Shown here one piece after another: positions 1 through 8,520 of a stretch of DNA of 64,000 nucleotides. Source of the DNA: Agromyces ramosus (lineage in GTDB: Bacteria > Actinomycetota > Actinomycetes > Actinomycetales > Microbacteriaceae); NCBI RefSeq assembly GCF_030817175.1, contig NZ_JAUSYY010000001.1:3038001-3102000 (forward strand), in the 5' to 3' direction. The translations under genes were made by a program, and so were the position numbers. Within the stretch, counting starts at the first letter, position 1. Each line of letters begins with the position of its first letter. The notes below the pieces were generated by a model that saw only the letters and a program-made list of their open reading frames with translations, had not been told where the DNA came from and searched no databases.

Positions 1-990
1 TTGGAGACCTCCAACAACGCGCTGCTCGCCCTGCCGCGCATCGCGCTGCTCCTCGTCGGCGGCGCCGGGAGCGGTTCGGTGATCGCGATCACCTGGGGAG
101 CGCTCGGCTACGGGCTCGGCGAGGCAGCGGCGTTCCTCGGCGCCACGCTCGCCGGTGCTGTGTGGAGTCCGAACCTCGCGGCGGCGACGGCGTTCGGCAT
201 TCTCGTCCTGGTGCGCGCCTTCGATGGCCTGAGCAGGCGCTCGGACTCGCGGCAGCAGACCGGCCTGCACCGGGCGAGCCAGCAGACCAGGGAGCTCGCG
301 ATCCGGCACGATTACGAGTTGCGCGCAACGGCGAGGCTGCACGACACGGCCCTCAGCCACCTCGTGGCAATCGCTGCGGCCGGATCAGGGCCGGTCGACG
401 AACGGCTTCGAGTCGGCATCCGTCAAGATCTCGGGCTCATCGTGGGTCGCGACTGGGCGATCGACCATGCCGTCGGCCCCGCGAGCGCCGACGTTGCCGA
501 GCGCCTCAGCGCGGAGGCCGATTCCAGAAAGCTCGACACGGGTTCGATGCGGAGCGCGTGGCTTCGACGTCGCCAGGCGCAGGCGACGTCCCTCGACGAC
601 ACGACGCCCATCCTGACGTATGCCTTCACGGCCGCCGCCAACGCCGGGCTGAAGGTCCGCGTGACGGGCGACTCCGCCGTACTGGGCGTCTTGGGCGCTC
701 GGCGTGCTGCGGCACTCGATGCCGCCGTCGCCCAATGCCTCATCAATGTCGCCAGGCACGCCGGAGTCGACGAGGCGGAGCTCGCCCTCGGCTACGGCGC
801 CGGCGAGGTCACCGTCGCCGTGATGGACAGCGGAAGTGGATTCGACGAGCGTGAGGTTCCGCCCGATCGCATCGGCCTGCGCACCTCGATCCGTGCGCGC
901 ATCGAGCAGGAGCAGGGAACGGTGCGGCTCTGGTCAACGAAGGGCATCGGCACGACCGTCGTGCTCACCGTGCCGGAGGGCGGCGAATGA
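1..990 (+). CDS. Sensor histidine kinase (start possibly outside window)
   Basis: Two-component sensor kinase that would phosphorylate the response regulator encoded downstream at 2116. The frame is open from base 1, where TTG could be a start, so the true N-terminus may lie upstream. About 70 hydrophobic residues form membrane segments. A HisKA_3-like box follows with the probable phospho-acceptor His114 in LHDTAL, then a HATPase_c domain at about 235-325 with an N-box (NVARHAG), a G1 box (DSGSGFD) and a GLRTSI segment. The stop overlaps the next gene by ATGA, so it is translationally coupled. Family assignment is firm; the signal sensed is unknown. Confidence 0.8.
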   Translation: METSNNALLALPRIALLLVGGAGSGSVIAITWGALGYGLGEAAAFLGATLAGAVWSPNLAAATAFGILVLVRAFDGLSRRSDSRQQTGLHRASQQTRELAIRHDYELRATARLHDTALSHLVAIAAAGSGPVDERLRVGIRQDLGLIVGRDWAIDHAVGPASADVAERLSAEADSRKLDTGSMRSAWLRRRQAQATSLDDTTPILTYAFTAAANAGLKVRVTGDSAVLGVLGARRAAALDAAVAQCLINVARHAGVDEAELALGYGAGEVTVAVMDSGSGFDEREVPPDRIGLRTSIRARIEQEQGTVRLWSTKGIGTTVVLTVPEGGE

Positions 991-2129
991 GCAGCCGCAT
1001 GCGATTGACGCAGCAGGAGGCCGACCCGGTCGGCGGCATCACGGCGGCGCCGATCGTGACCGTCGGTGCGCTCCTCGCCTTCGGCACGGCGGTGCTCCTC
1101 ACCTTGGCGCACTGGCCGGAGGTCAGCTCGCCGGTGGCCGCTGTGATCGCCGTCATGCTGGTGGCTGCCGGCGGAGCTGCGGCAGCGATCTCAGCGTCGC
1201 CGGGTCGAGCGCCGTTCACCGCCGAGCGGCTCTGGCTCGTCGTCACGTTCGCGGTCGCCGCGGCGATCGCCGAGTACGTCTCGACGGTCGGGGCGAACCG
1301 CTACCTGTACGACGACTTCGGGCCGATCGTGATCGGCATGCTGATCCTCTCGGTGGCCCCGTTCTGCACGTGGCTTTCGTTGCTGCTGGCCGGGGTGCTC
1401 GCCTCGGCCGTACTCTCGATCCTCGTGATCGGGGCATCCGCGTACACCGTCACCCCGGCGCCCCTCGCCGTGCTCGTCATCGTGAGCGTGGCCCCGGTGG
1501 TCTCCCTCTCGGCTGCAGCAGCGGGCTACTCGTACGCGATCGTCGCCGAGACCCTCGCCTGGCAGCGCGAGGCGAACCGATCGGCCCTGCAGCGAGATGC
1601 CGAGCTGCGCGCCGGCATCGCCCGTTCGGTGCAGCAGAGCCAGGTGTCCGTCCTCGGACGCGAGGTGCTGCCGTTCCTCGCCGGCGTGATGACCGCCGAC
1701 CGCATCTCCGTTGCCGATGCCGATCAGGCACGTGAGCTCGCCGAGGCGCTCCGCCGGGCGCTCCGCGCGGGCATCGAGTCGACCTGGCTCGACGACCTGG
1801 GCGCGAGCGTGCGCCGGAACCGTGGTGTCGACGTGGTCGTCGACGACACGAACGGCGGCGCCGCCGATCTCGCGGGCGACCAGAGATCCGCGCTGACCGC
1901 CTTGATCTCGTGGCTCGGTGAGCCGTCGCGCTCAGTGCGCATTCGGGTGACGATCACCACCGACGCGCGGCGGGGGCGCATCAGCATCGTCGCCGATCCG
2001 GGGGACACGCCACCGACGCGTCGGGAGCTCGACCGGTTCGTCGCTGTGGCTCGAGCCGTCGCGCTTCCCGCGGAGTCAGCGGTATCGCGAGAGAATGTGA
2101 CCGTGGAGTTGAGCTATGGCATCGAATGA
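987..2129 (+). CDS. Membrane protein, sensor-like, in two-component operon
   Basis: A 380-residue protein with about five to six hydrophobic segments in the first 190 residues, then a soluble C-terminal half. The soluble part starts with a helical stretch rich in Arg, Glu and Gln. I see no LHDT-type phospho-acceptor and no G1/G2 ATP-binding boxes, so it looks like a degenerate or accessory sensor rather than an active kinase. It overlaps the upstream kinase by ATGA and the downstream regulator by 14 bases, which supports a single operon. The function as a partner sensor is inferred from position only. Confidence 0.65.
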   Translation: MSSRMRLTQQEADPVGGITAAPIVTVGALLAFGTAVLLTLAHWPEVSSPVAAVIAVMLVAAGGAAAAISASPGRAPFTAERLWLVVTFAVAAAIAEYVSTVGANRYLYDDFGPIVIGMLILSVAPFCTWLSLLLAGVLASAVLSILVIGASAYTVTPAPLAVLVIVSVAPVVSLSAAAAGYSYAIVAETLAWQREANRSALQRDAELRAGIARSVQQSQVSVLGREVLPFLAGVMTADRISVADADQARELAEALRRALRAGIESTWLDDLGASVRRNRGVDVVVDDTNGGAADLAGDQRSALTALISWLGEPSRSVRIRVTITTDARRGRISIVADPGDTPPTRRELDRFVAVARAVALPAESAVSRENVTVELSYGIE

Positions 2130-2817
2130 GCGGCCCGATCCGGGCGCGCCGTACCGGCTCGCCATCCTCGACGACCACGGGCTCATCGTCGACAGTCTCG
2201 CCCGATGGTTCGCCGACCTCGCTCCCGAGTTCGACGTCGTCCTGAAGGTGACGACCTGGATGGACCTCATCCGCGCACCCGAGTTCCCGGTCGATCTCGT
2301 ACTCATGGACCTGCAGCTCGGAGACACCGTCTCGATCGAGGCACGCATCCGCGCCTGCCGGGCCGCCGGCGCGAAGGTCCTCGTGGTCACCGCGCTCGAC
2401 GACGACGAGTCGCGCGAACGCTGCCTCGCGGCGGGCGCCTCCGGGTTCATCCCGAAGACGCTCCGCGCCGACGTGCTCGTCGACTCTGCACGGCGCGTGG
2501 CGCGTGGCGAACGGCTGCCGAGGCATCCGTCTCGCACCGACGCGCCATATGGAACGCATGGGGCTCCGTCGGCTGGGTCGCCGGCCGCAGACCACGACGC
2601 CTCGTCGGTCCATCTGAGCGGGGCCGAGGAGCGGGCGCTGCGCTACTACGCGCAGGGCCTGAGCACCGCCGAGGTCGGCCGTCGCATGGAGGTCGGCTAT
2701 GAGACGGCGAAGACCTACTTGCGGCGGGTGCGCGACAAGTACGCGAAGGCAGGGCGGCCGGCGAGCCGCAAGGCCGAACTGATCCGCCGTGCGGCGGAAG
2801 ACGGGTATCTCGAATAG
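2116..2817 (+). CDS. Response regulator, receiver plus LuxR-type HTH
   Basis: A 233-residue DNA-binding response regulator. The receiver domain spans about 13-135: acidic pair Asp19/Asp20, phospho-acceptor Asp65 in LVLMDLQL, and the conserved Lys in FIPKTLR. A Gly/Ser/Pro linker follows. The C-terminal 60 residues form a LuxR/GerE-like helix-turn-helix (LSGAEERALRYYAQGLSTAEV, then a recognition helix around YETAKTYLRRV). It starts inside the preceding sensor-like gene, and its stop abuts the thymidine kinase ATG with no gap. Target genes cannot be told from the sequence. Confidence 0.85.
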   Translation: MASNERPDPGAPYRLAILDDHGLIVDSLARWFADLAPEFDVVLKVTTWMDLIRAPEFPVDLVLMDLQLGDTVSIEARIRACRAAGAKVLVVTALDDDESRERCLAAGASGFIPKTLRADVLVDSARRVARGERLPRHPSRTDAPYGTHGAPSAGSPAADHDASSVHLSGAEERALRYYAQGLSTAEVGRRMEVGYETAKTYLRRVRDKYAKAGRPASRKAELIRRAAEDGYLE

Positions 2818-3432
2818 ATGGCGAAGCTGTACTTCCGCTATGGGGCGATGAACTCCGGCAAGTCGACGGCGTTGCTCCAGGCTGCGTTCAACTACGAGGA
2901 ACGCGGGCACCAGGTGCTGCTGGCGAAGCCTGCGATCGACACGAAGGGCGACCGCGACATCGTGTCCCGGCTCGGCGTGGTCCGCGAGGTCGACTTCACG
3001 ATCGAGCCCGAGACGAGCGTGCTCGACCGCTTCCAGGAGCACCGCAACCGCATCATCGAGGACCATGGCCGCGACGTCAGCTGCCTCCTCATCGACGAGG
3101 CGCAGTTCCTCTCGGCCGACCAGGTCGAAGACCTGCTCCGCATCGCCCTGATCGACGGCGTCCCCGTGCTCGCCTATGGCATCCGCACCGATTTCCAGAC
3201 GGTCGCCTTTCCCGGCAGCCGCCGCCTGCTCGAGATCGCGCACAGCCTCGAAGAACTGAAGACGATCTGCCGCTGCGGTCGCAAGGCCATTTTCAACGCC
3301 CGGCTCATCGACGGCGCATTCGTCTTCGACGGCGACCAGGTCGCCATCGACGGTGAATCGGTCACCTACGAATCGCTCTGCGGGGTGTGCTACCTCGAAG
3401 AGAGCGGCGGGGTGCTGAACGGACGGCATTGA
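2818..3432 (+). CDS. tdk: Thymidine kinase
   Basis: Type II (TK1-like) thymidine kinase, 204 residues, phosphorylating thymidine to dTMP in the salvage pathway. The N-terminal P-loop is GAMNSGKST (9-17). A Walker B-like LLIDEAQFL segment follows, and the zinc-ribbon cysteines are Cys151/Cys153 (CRCG) and Cys188/Cys191 (CGVC). The length is normal for the family. The ATG directly follows the response regulator stop, so it is probably read from the same transcript, an unusual partner for a two-component system. Confidence 0.92.
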   Translation: MAKLYFRYGAMNSGKSTALLQAAFNYEERGHQVLLAKPAIDTKGDRDIVSRLGVVREVDFTIEPETSVLDRFQEHRNRIIEDHGRDVSCLLIDEAQFLSADQVEDLLRIALIDGVPVLAYGIRTDFQTVAFPGSRRLLEIAHSLEELKTICRCGRKAIFNARLIDGAFVFDGDQVAIDGESVTYESLCGVCYLEESGGVLNGRH

Positions 3433-3475
3433 ACCGGCCGATGCCTCGCGCGATGTCGCGTGACAGCATGGCGTC

Positions 3476-4582
3476 ATGACGAGACCGACGGATGCCTCCC
3501 TCGCGGTCCGGGTGCACCGCGTCGACCGGGTCGACGGTGTGGATGCGGCTCGCGGACTCGCCCTCATCGGCATGTTCGTCGCCCACGTGGCCCCGGCCGT
3601 CGCATCCTCCGATCTCGAGAGCGTGATCGCCATCGCCGACGAGCGACCGCGATTGCTCTTCGCGCTCACGGCGGGCATCGGCCTCGGGTTCATGTCGGGA
3701 GGCGTCATGCCGATCACCGAGGGGCGCGGCTCGCTGCGGCGCCAGATCGCGATTCGCGCCGTCATCCTCATCGCACTGGGGCTGCTCATCGCGGTGACGC
3801 TGCATCCGCTCGTGTTCATCATCCTCGACGTCTACGGCGTGGCCTTCCTGGTGCTGCTGCCGCTCATCTTCATCCCGCCGCGTGTCGCGCTCGGGGTCGG
3901 CATCGCCCTGCTCGTCGTCACGCCGGCGCTCGCCGAGGTCGCGAGTCGCACCGAAGCCGTCGAAGAGCTGCAGTCGACCTCGGCGCAGCTCATCGTCGAC
4001 TGGTTCGTGAGCGGCGCGTACCCGATCGTTATCTGGATCCCCGTGATGCTCATCGGACTGGCGCTGGCCCGGCTCGATCTCACCTCACCCCGCGTCGTGG
4101 GCATCGCTGCGCTCGCCGGCACGACGGCGGCCGCGATGCTCCTTCCCATCGCGGCGATGCTGCCCGGCGAAGAGGTCGCCACCGAGGCGTCGTGGGCCGC
4201 ACCACTGCGGGCATCCCTCGAGACCGTCGGCAACACCGGGGTCGGCGTGCTCGTCGTTGCCGGCATGATGCTCCTGACGGCGTTCGCGCGACCACCCGTG
4301 CGCCGTGTCGCGTCGGCGCTGCTGTCCCCGGTCACGGCGATGGGCTCGATGCCGTTGAGCGTGTACACACTGCACCTCGTGGTGATCGCCGCTTCGATCC
4401 GCGCTGAGAACGGCGTCATGACCGACGACTCGTTCGAGCTCCTCGCGGGCCTCGTACTCGGATCCATGGTCTTCGCCTGGCTGTGGCGCCGCTACCTGGG
4501 CCGTGGGCCGCTCGAACGCCTGCTCAGGTGGGCGAGCGGTCGGAGCCGGGCAGACGCCGCGGGCGGCGGCGCAACAGGTTGA
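3476..4582 (+). CDS. DUF418/heparan acetyltransferase-like membrane protein
   Basis: A 368-residue multispanning membrane protein with about nine to ten hydrophobic segments. The N-terminal DAARGLALIGMFVAH motif is typical of the DUF418 and DUF1624 (heparan-alpha-glucosaminide acetyltransferase-like) group of predicted acyltransferases. A second family-like stretch is SMPLSVYTLHL at about 292-302. The soluble C-terminal tail (GRSRADAAGGG) overlaps the 3' end of the convergent VanZ gene by 59 bases. Substrate and acyl donor are unknown. Confidence 0.7.
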   Translation: MTRPTDASLAVRVHRVDRVDGVDAARGLALIGMFVAHVAPAVASSDLESVIAIADERPRLLFALTAGIGLGFMSGGVMPITEGRGSLRRQIAIRAVILIALGLLIAVTLHPLVFIILDVYGVAFLVLLPLIFIPPRVALGVGIALLVVTPALAEVASRTEAVEELQSTSAQLIVDWFVSGAYPIVIWIPVMLIGLALARLDLTSPRVVGIAALAGTTAAAMLLPIAAMLPGEEVATEASWAAPLRASLETVGNTGVGVLVVAGMMLLTAFARPPVRRVASALLSPVTAMGSMPLSVYTLHLVVIAASIRAENGVMTDDSFELLAGLVLGSMVFAWLWRRYLGRGPLERLLRWASGRSRADAAGGGATG

Positions 4583-5024
4583 GCCCGACGCCGACGGCTG
4601 TGCCGGCCGTATTCGCGATGACGTCCGAGACGGTCGGGAAGCGAGACGGGATACCGATCTGGATCAGTTCGATGCCCACGCTCGTGAGGCAGCCCAGGGC
4701 GATGGTGCCCCACCAGGTGAGCCTCGGCGCGGCGATCGAGAGCAGCAGGCCGAATGGCACGAACAGGGCGATGTTCGCGACGAACTCGAGTGCGATCGCG
4801 CTGAGCTCTCGTGACGCACCGAGTGCGGCGAGGACGTCGACCGCCCAGCCGACGATGCCGGTGAGCTGCCCGGCCTCGGGCGCGGGCAGGAAGACGATGA
4901 GGGCGACCACGAGCAGGTATGGCGGCAGGAAGTACCGGGCGAGACGCACCGACCTGGCATCGCCCGGTGTGCGGGTGACCGGGCGATCGCGTGCGTTGGG
5001 CGGAAGGGGGCCGGTGGGATCCAT
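4524..5024 (-). CDS. VanZ family membrane protein
   Basis: A 166-residue membrane protein with about four hydrophobic helices and VanZ-domain features: NIALFVPFGLLL, then ELIQIGIPSR and the DVIANTAGTAVG segment near the C-terminus. I chose the ATG at 5024 because the frame upstream is a shadow of ugd. VanZ proteins are common in actinobacteria, and this one has no vanHAX neighbours, so a glycopeptide-resistance role is not suggested. Its last 59 bases overlap the convergent DUF418 gene. Confidence 0.8.
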   Translation of the reverse strand: MDPTGPLPPNARDRPVTRTPGDARSVRLARYFLPPYLLVVALIVFLPAPEAGQLTGIVGWAVDVLAALGASRELSAIALEFVANIALFVPFGLLLSIAAPRLTWWGTIALGCLTSVGIELIQIGIPSRFPTVSDVIANTAGTAVGVGLNLLRRRPRRLPGSDRSPT

Positions 5025-5135
5025 CGGTTCAGGGTAGCGAAGCCCGAAGGACGGCGGCACCGAGCAGGAACCCGACGTCGCGCCGAGCCGACCGGCGTGC
5101 GGCAGAATGAGAGCCACGCCCACGAAAGGACCTCG

Positions 5136-6443
5136 ATGCGCATCTCCGTCATCGGCTGCGGCTACCTCGGCGCGGTGCATGCCTCGGCCATGGCCGAACT
5201 CGGACACGAGGTGATCGGCATCGACGTCGACGAGCGAAAGATCGCAGCCCTTGCCGCAGGCAGGCCCTCGTTCTTCGAACCCGGTCTCCCCGAGATCCTC
5301 GCATCGGCGACCGAGACCGGCCGACTGCGGTTCAGCACCGATATAGCGGATGCCGCGGACGCGCAGGTGCACTTCCTCGCGGTCGGAACGCCTCAGACCG
5401 CGGGCTCGAGCGCGGCCGACGTGTCGTACGTCGATGCCGCCTTCGCCGCACTGCTCCCGCACCTCGCCGAGGACGCCATCGTCGTCGGAAAGAGCACCGT
5501 GCCCGTCGGCACTGCCGCGCGCTTGGCCGGGCGCCTCGCCGAGGAGGCGCCGCACGCGAGTCTCGCCTGGAATCCCGAGTTCCTGCGCGAGGGCTTCGCC
5601 GTGAAGGACACCCTCGAACCCGACCGCCTGGTCTACGGGGTCGCCGAGGGCGATCGCCACGCCGCATCCGTGCTCGACCAGATCTACCGCGCCGCGCTCG
5701 AGGCGGGCACGCCGCGTATCGTCACCGACTACGCCACCGCCGAGCTCGTCAAGGTGGCGGCGAACGCGTTCCTCGCTACCAAGATCAGCTTCATCAACGC
5801 CATGTCCGAGATCGCCGATGCGACCGGCGCGGATGTCACGGCACTCGCCGACGCGCTCGGCCACGACGCCCGCATCGGCCGTCGCTTCCTGAACGCTGGA
5901 GTCGGCTTCGGCGGCGGATGCCTGCCGAAGGACATCCGCGCATTCACCGCCCGCGCCGAGGAGCTCGGACGCGGGGAGGCCCTCGCCTTCCTGAAAGAGG
6001 TCGACGCCATCAACCTCAGGCAACGCCAGCGGGTCGTCGACCTCGCCGTCCTCGCGCTCGGCGGGTCGGTGCATCGCAAGAAGATCGCCGTACTGGGCGT
6101 CACGTTCAAGCCCGATTCCGACGACGTGCGAGACTCGCCGGCGCTCGACGTGGCGGTGCTGCTGAAGGGCCTCGGTGCCGACGTCGTCGCGACCGACCCC
6201 GAGGGCATCGAGAACGCGCGGGCGAGGCATCCGCAGCTCGACTACACGACCTCCTCGCGCGAGGCGTTGCACGACGCCGACCTCGTCGTGCTCGTCACCG
6301 AGTGGCGCGAGTACCGCGCGCTGGACCCCGATGCCACGGGTCGTCTCGTCGCCGGGCGCCGTATCATCGACGGTCGCAACGTGCTCGACCCGGTGGCCTG
6401 GCGGGCGGCCGGCTGGGATTACCGCGGACTCGGCCGGCCCTGA
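5136..6443 (+). CDS. ugd: UDP-glucose 6-dehydrogenase
   Basis: Oxidises UDP-glucose to UDP-glucuronate with two NAD+, for cell-wall or exopolysaccharide precursors. The 435 residues show an N-terminal Rossmann motif (GCGYLG at 7-12), a GKSTVPVGT segment, a NPEFLREG segment and the catalytic Cys262 in GGGCLPKD. The C-terminal UDP-binding domain contains GVTFKPDSDD. The ATG at 5136 follows a good ribosome site (GAAAGGA), so I prefer it over the upstream in-frame ATG. It is followed two bases later by the GH15 gene. Confidence 0.92.
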   Translation: MRISVIGCGYLGAVHASAMAELGHEVIGIDVDERKIAALAAGRPSFFEPGLPEILASATETGRLRFSTDIADAADAQVHFLAVGTPQTAGSSAADVSYVDAAFAALLPHLAEDAIVVGKSTVPVGTAARLAGRLAEEAPHASLAWNPEFLREGFAVKDTLEPDRLVYGVAEGDRHAASVLDQIYRAALEAGTPRIVTDYATAELVKVAANAFLATKISFINAMSEIADATGADVTALADALGHDARIGRRFLNAGVGFGGGCLPKDIRAFTARAEELGRGEALAFLKEVDAINLRQRQRVVDLAVLALGGSVHRKKIAVLGVTFKPDSDDVRDSPALDVAVLLKGLGADVVATDPEGIENARARHPQLDYTTSSREALHDADLVVLVTEWREYRALDPDATGRLVAGRRIIDGRNVLDPVAWRAAGWDYRGLGRP

Positions 6444-6445
6444 GC

Positions 6446-8287
6446 ATGGCCTCTCCGATCGAGGGGTATGCCGTCATCGGCGACTGCCGCACCGCGGCGC
6501 TCGTCGGCGGTGACGGCAGCATCGACTGGCTGTGCCTTCCGCGCTTCGACGCCGCCTCGGTCTTCGGGGCGATGCTCGGCACGCCCGAGCAGGGCCATTG
6601 GATCCTTCGGCCGACCGATCAGGAAGCGAGCGCCACCAGGAGGTACGCGCCAGACACCTTCACCCTCATCACGCGCTGGAGCACCGGTGAGGGTGAGGTC
6701 GAGGTCACCGACCTGATGCCCCGCACCGATGGGCGCAGCGACGTGATCCGTCGCATCCGCTGTATTCGGGGCCGCGTCGCCATGCGCCACGAGCTGCGCG
6801 TGCGCTTCGACTACGCGGCCTCGCTGCCCTGGATGCGCCAGGTCGGCACGGCGGATGCCCCCGAGCTCCTCGCCGTCGCCGGACCCGACGCCCTCGTGGT
6901 TCGTGGCACCGCGCTCACGGCGCACGGGCACAGCCACGTGGCCGAGACGACGATCTCGGAGGGCCAGACGCTCGACCTGCAGCTCTCGTGGTTCCCGGCG
7001 CACCTGGCGGCGCCGGAACCGCTCGACGTCGACGACGCGATCGAGCGCACGGCCTCGTGGTGGCGGGCGTGGGCGCGTGGCTGCGCGCTGCCCGGTGCGC
7101 ACGAGGACGCCGTGCTCCGCTCCCTCCTCGTGCTGCGCCTGCTCACGCACGCCGACACCGGCGGCATCGTGGCTGCGGCGTCGACGAGCCTGCCCGAGGC
7201 GGCCGCGGGAAGCCGCAATTGGGACTACCGCTATGTGTGGCTGCGCGACGCGGCGCTCACGCTCGAGGCCCTCATGCACCACGGGTTCGTCCGTGAGGTC
7301 GAAGCCTGGCGACGATGGCTCCTCCGGGCGATTGCGGGCGACCCCGGCGACCTCCAGACCATGTACGGCCTCGCCGGCGAGCGGCGGCTGCCCGAGTGGG
7401 AGGTGCCGACGCTGCCCGGGTACGAGGGCGCGACGCCGGTTCGCGTCGGCAACGCGGCGTCCGAGCAGTACCAGGCCGACGTGTTCGGCGAGGTGATGAT
7501 CGCCCTCGACGCCGCCCGGCATGTGGGTCTCGACGACGACGACCTCTCCTGGTCGTTGCAGGTGGCACTGCTCAGCGAGGCGGAGCGCAACCTCGACCGG
7601 CCCGATTCGGGCATCTGGGAGATCCGGGGCGCCGAACGCCGGTTCACCCACTCGCGTGCGATGCTCTGGGCGGCGTTCGACCGCGGAATCTGCGCCGTCG
7701 AGTTCGATGGCCGGCGCGGGCCGGTCGAGCGATGGCGAGTCGTCCGAGACCAGCTCGCCGCCGAGATCGAGGCCACCGGGTTCGACCGCGAGCTCGGCAG
7801 CTACGTGCAGTTCAGCGGGAGCCGCGAGGTCGACGCGGCACTGCTGCAGCTGCCGCAGATCGGGTACCTGACACACGATGACGTGCGCATGGTCGGCACC
7901 GTCGCGCGCATCGAGCGGACACTCCTGCGCGACGGACTGTTGCGCCGCTACCGCACCGAGGCCAACGTCGACGGGGTTCCCGGTGATGAGAACGCGTTCC
8001 TGGCCTGCTCCTTCTGGCTCGTCGAGCACTACGCCCACGTCGGCCGCCTCGACGAGGCCGACACGCTCATGGAGCGCCTGCTCGGCTTCCGCTCCGAGCT
8101 CGGCCTGCTCTCGGAAGAGGTCGACGCGCGGAACGGCCGGCACGCGGGCAACACCCCGCAGGCGCTCTCACACCTCGCGCTCGTGCGTGCCGCCGACGCG
8201 ATCGCCCATGCGAAGGGCACTGCGGCAGCGGCGGCACGGGCGAGCGCCGCTCGCAGCTCGCGACGCGCGCTCGCCTCGCCGAGCTGA
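6446..8287 (+). CDS. Glycoside hydrolase family 15 protein
   Basis: A 613-residue GH15 enzyme of the glucoamylase/trehalase-like bacterial type. The N-terminal segment IEGYAVIGDCRTAALVG and the following IDWLCLPRFD are characteristic. The catalytic (alpha/alpha)6 domain begins near WDYRYVWLRDAAL, and the second acidic motif is VDGVPGDENAFLACSFW. No signal peptide, so it is cytoplasmic. Whether it acts on trehalose or on alpha-glucans cannot be decided here. It lies two bases after ugd, probably co-transcribed, and ends at a strong hairpin (8302-8327). Confidence 0.87.
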   Translation: MASPIEGYAVIGDCRTAALVGGDGSIDWLCLPRFDAASVFGAMLGTPEQGHWILRPTDQEASATRRYAPDTFTLITRWSTGEGEVEVTDLMPRTDGRSDVIRRIRCIRGRVAMRHELRVRFDYAASLPWMRQVGTADAPELLAVAGPDALVVRGTALTAHGHSHVAETTISEGQTLDLQLSWFPAHLAAPEPLDVDDAIERTASWWRAWARGCALPGAHEDAVLRSLLVLRLLTHADTGGIVAAASTSLPEAAAGSRNWDYRYVWLRDAALTLEALMHHGFVREVEAWRRWLLRAIAGDPGDLQTMYGLAGERRLPEWEVPTLPGYEGATPVRVGNAASEQYQADVFGEVMIALDAARHVGLDDDDLSWSLQVALLSEAERNLDRPDSGIWEIRGAERRFTHSRAMLWAAFDRGICAVEFDGRRGPVERWRVVRDQLAAEIEATGFDRELGSYVQFSGSREVDAALLQLPQIGYLTHDDVRMVGTVARIERTLLRDGLLRRYRTEANVDGVPGDENAFLACSFWLVEHYAHVGRLDEADTLMERLLGFRSELGLLSEEVDARNGRHAGNTPQALSHLALVRAADAIAHAKGTAAAAARASAARSSRRALASPS

Positions 8288-8301
8288 ACCGGGAACGACG
8301 A

Positions 8302-8327
8302 AGGCCTCCTTCCGAAGAAGGAGGCCT
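8302..8327. terminator. Hairpin terminator between GH15 gene and tRNA-Pro
   Basis: A perfect 11-bp inverted repeat (AGGCCTCCTTC / GAAGGAGGCCT) around a CGAA loop. It lies 14 bases after the GH15 stop and 8 bases beyond the tRNA-Pro 3' end on the other strand. It has no long T-run on either side, as is usual at this GC content. It probably serves both converging transcripts. Confidence 0.75.
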
Positions 8328-8333
8328 CATCTC

Positions 8334-8408
<75 letters not shown>

Positions 8409-8520
8409 GTGGCCCTCACGGGCCTCCACAAGGATAGCCGATAAATGGGGTTCGGCGGACCACGCGAAGCGGCGGCACGGATGCCCGAGCGGGAGGTCGA
8501 GGCATCCGCTCGCTCGATCG

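Noticed and set aside
1981-3822. 613-codon minus-strand open frame
   Set aside because: Antisense to the response regulator, tdk and the DUF418 gene, which all have clear families; low-complexity translation.
4524-5024. VanZ as glycopeptide-resistance determinant
   Set aside because: No vanH, vanA-type ligase, vanX or vanS/R genes nearby; VanZ-domain proteins are widespread without resistance.
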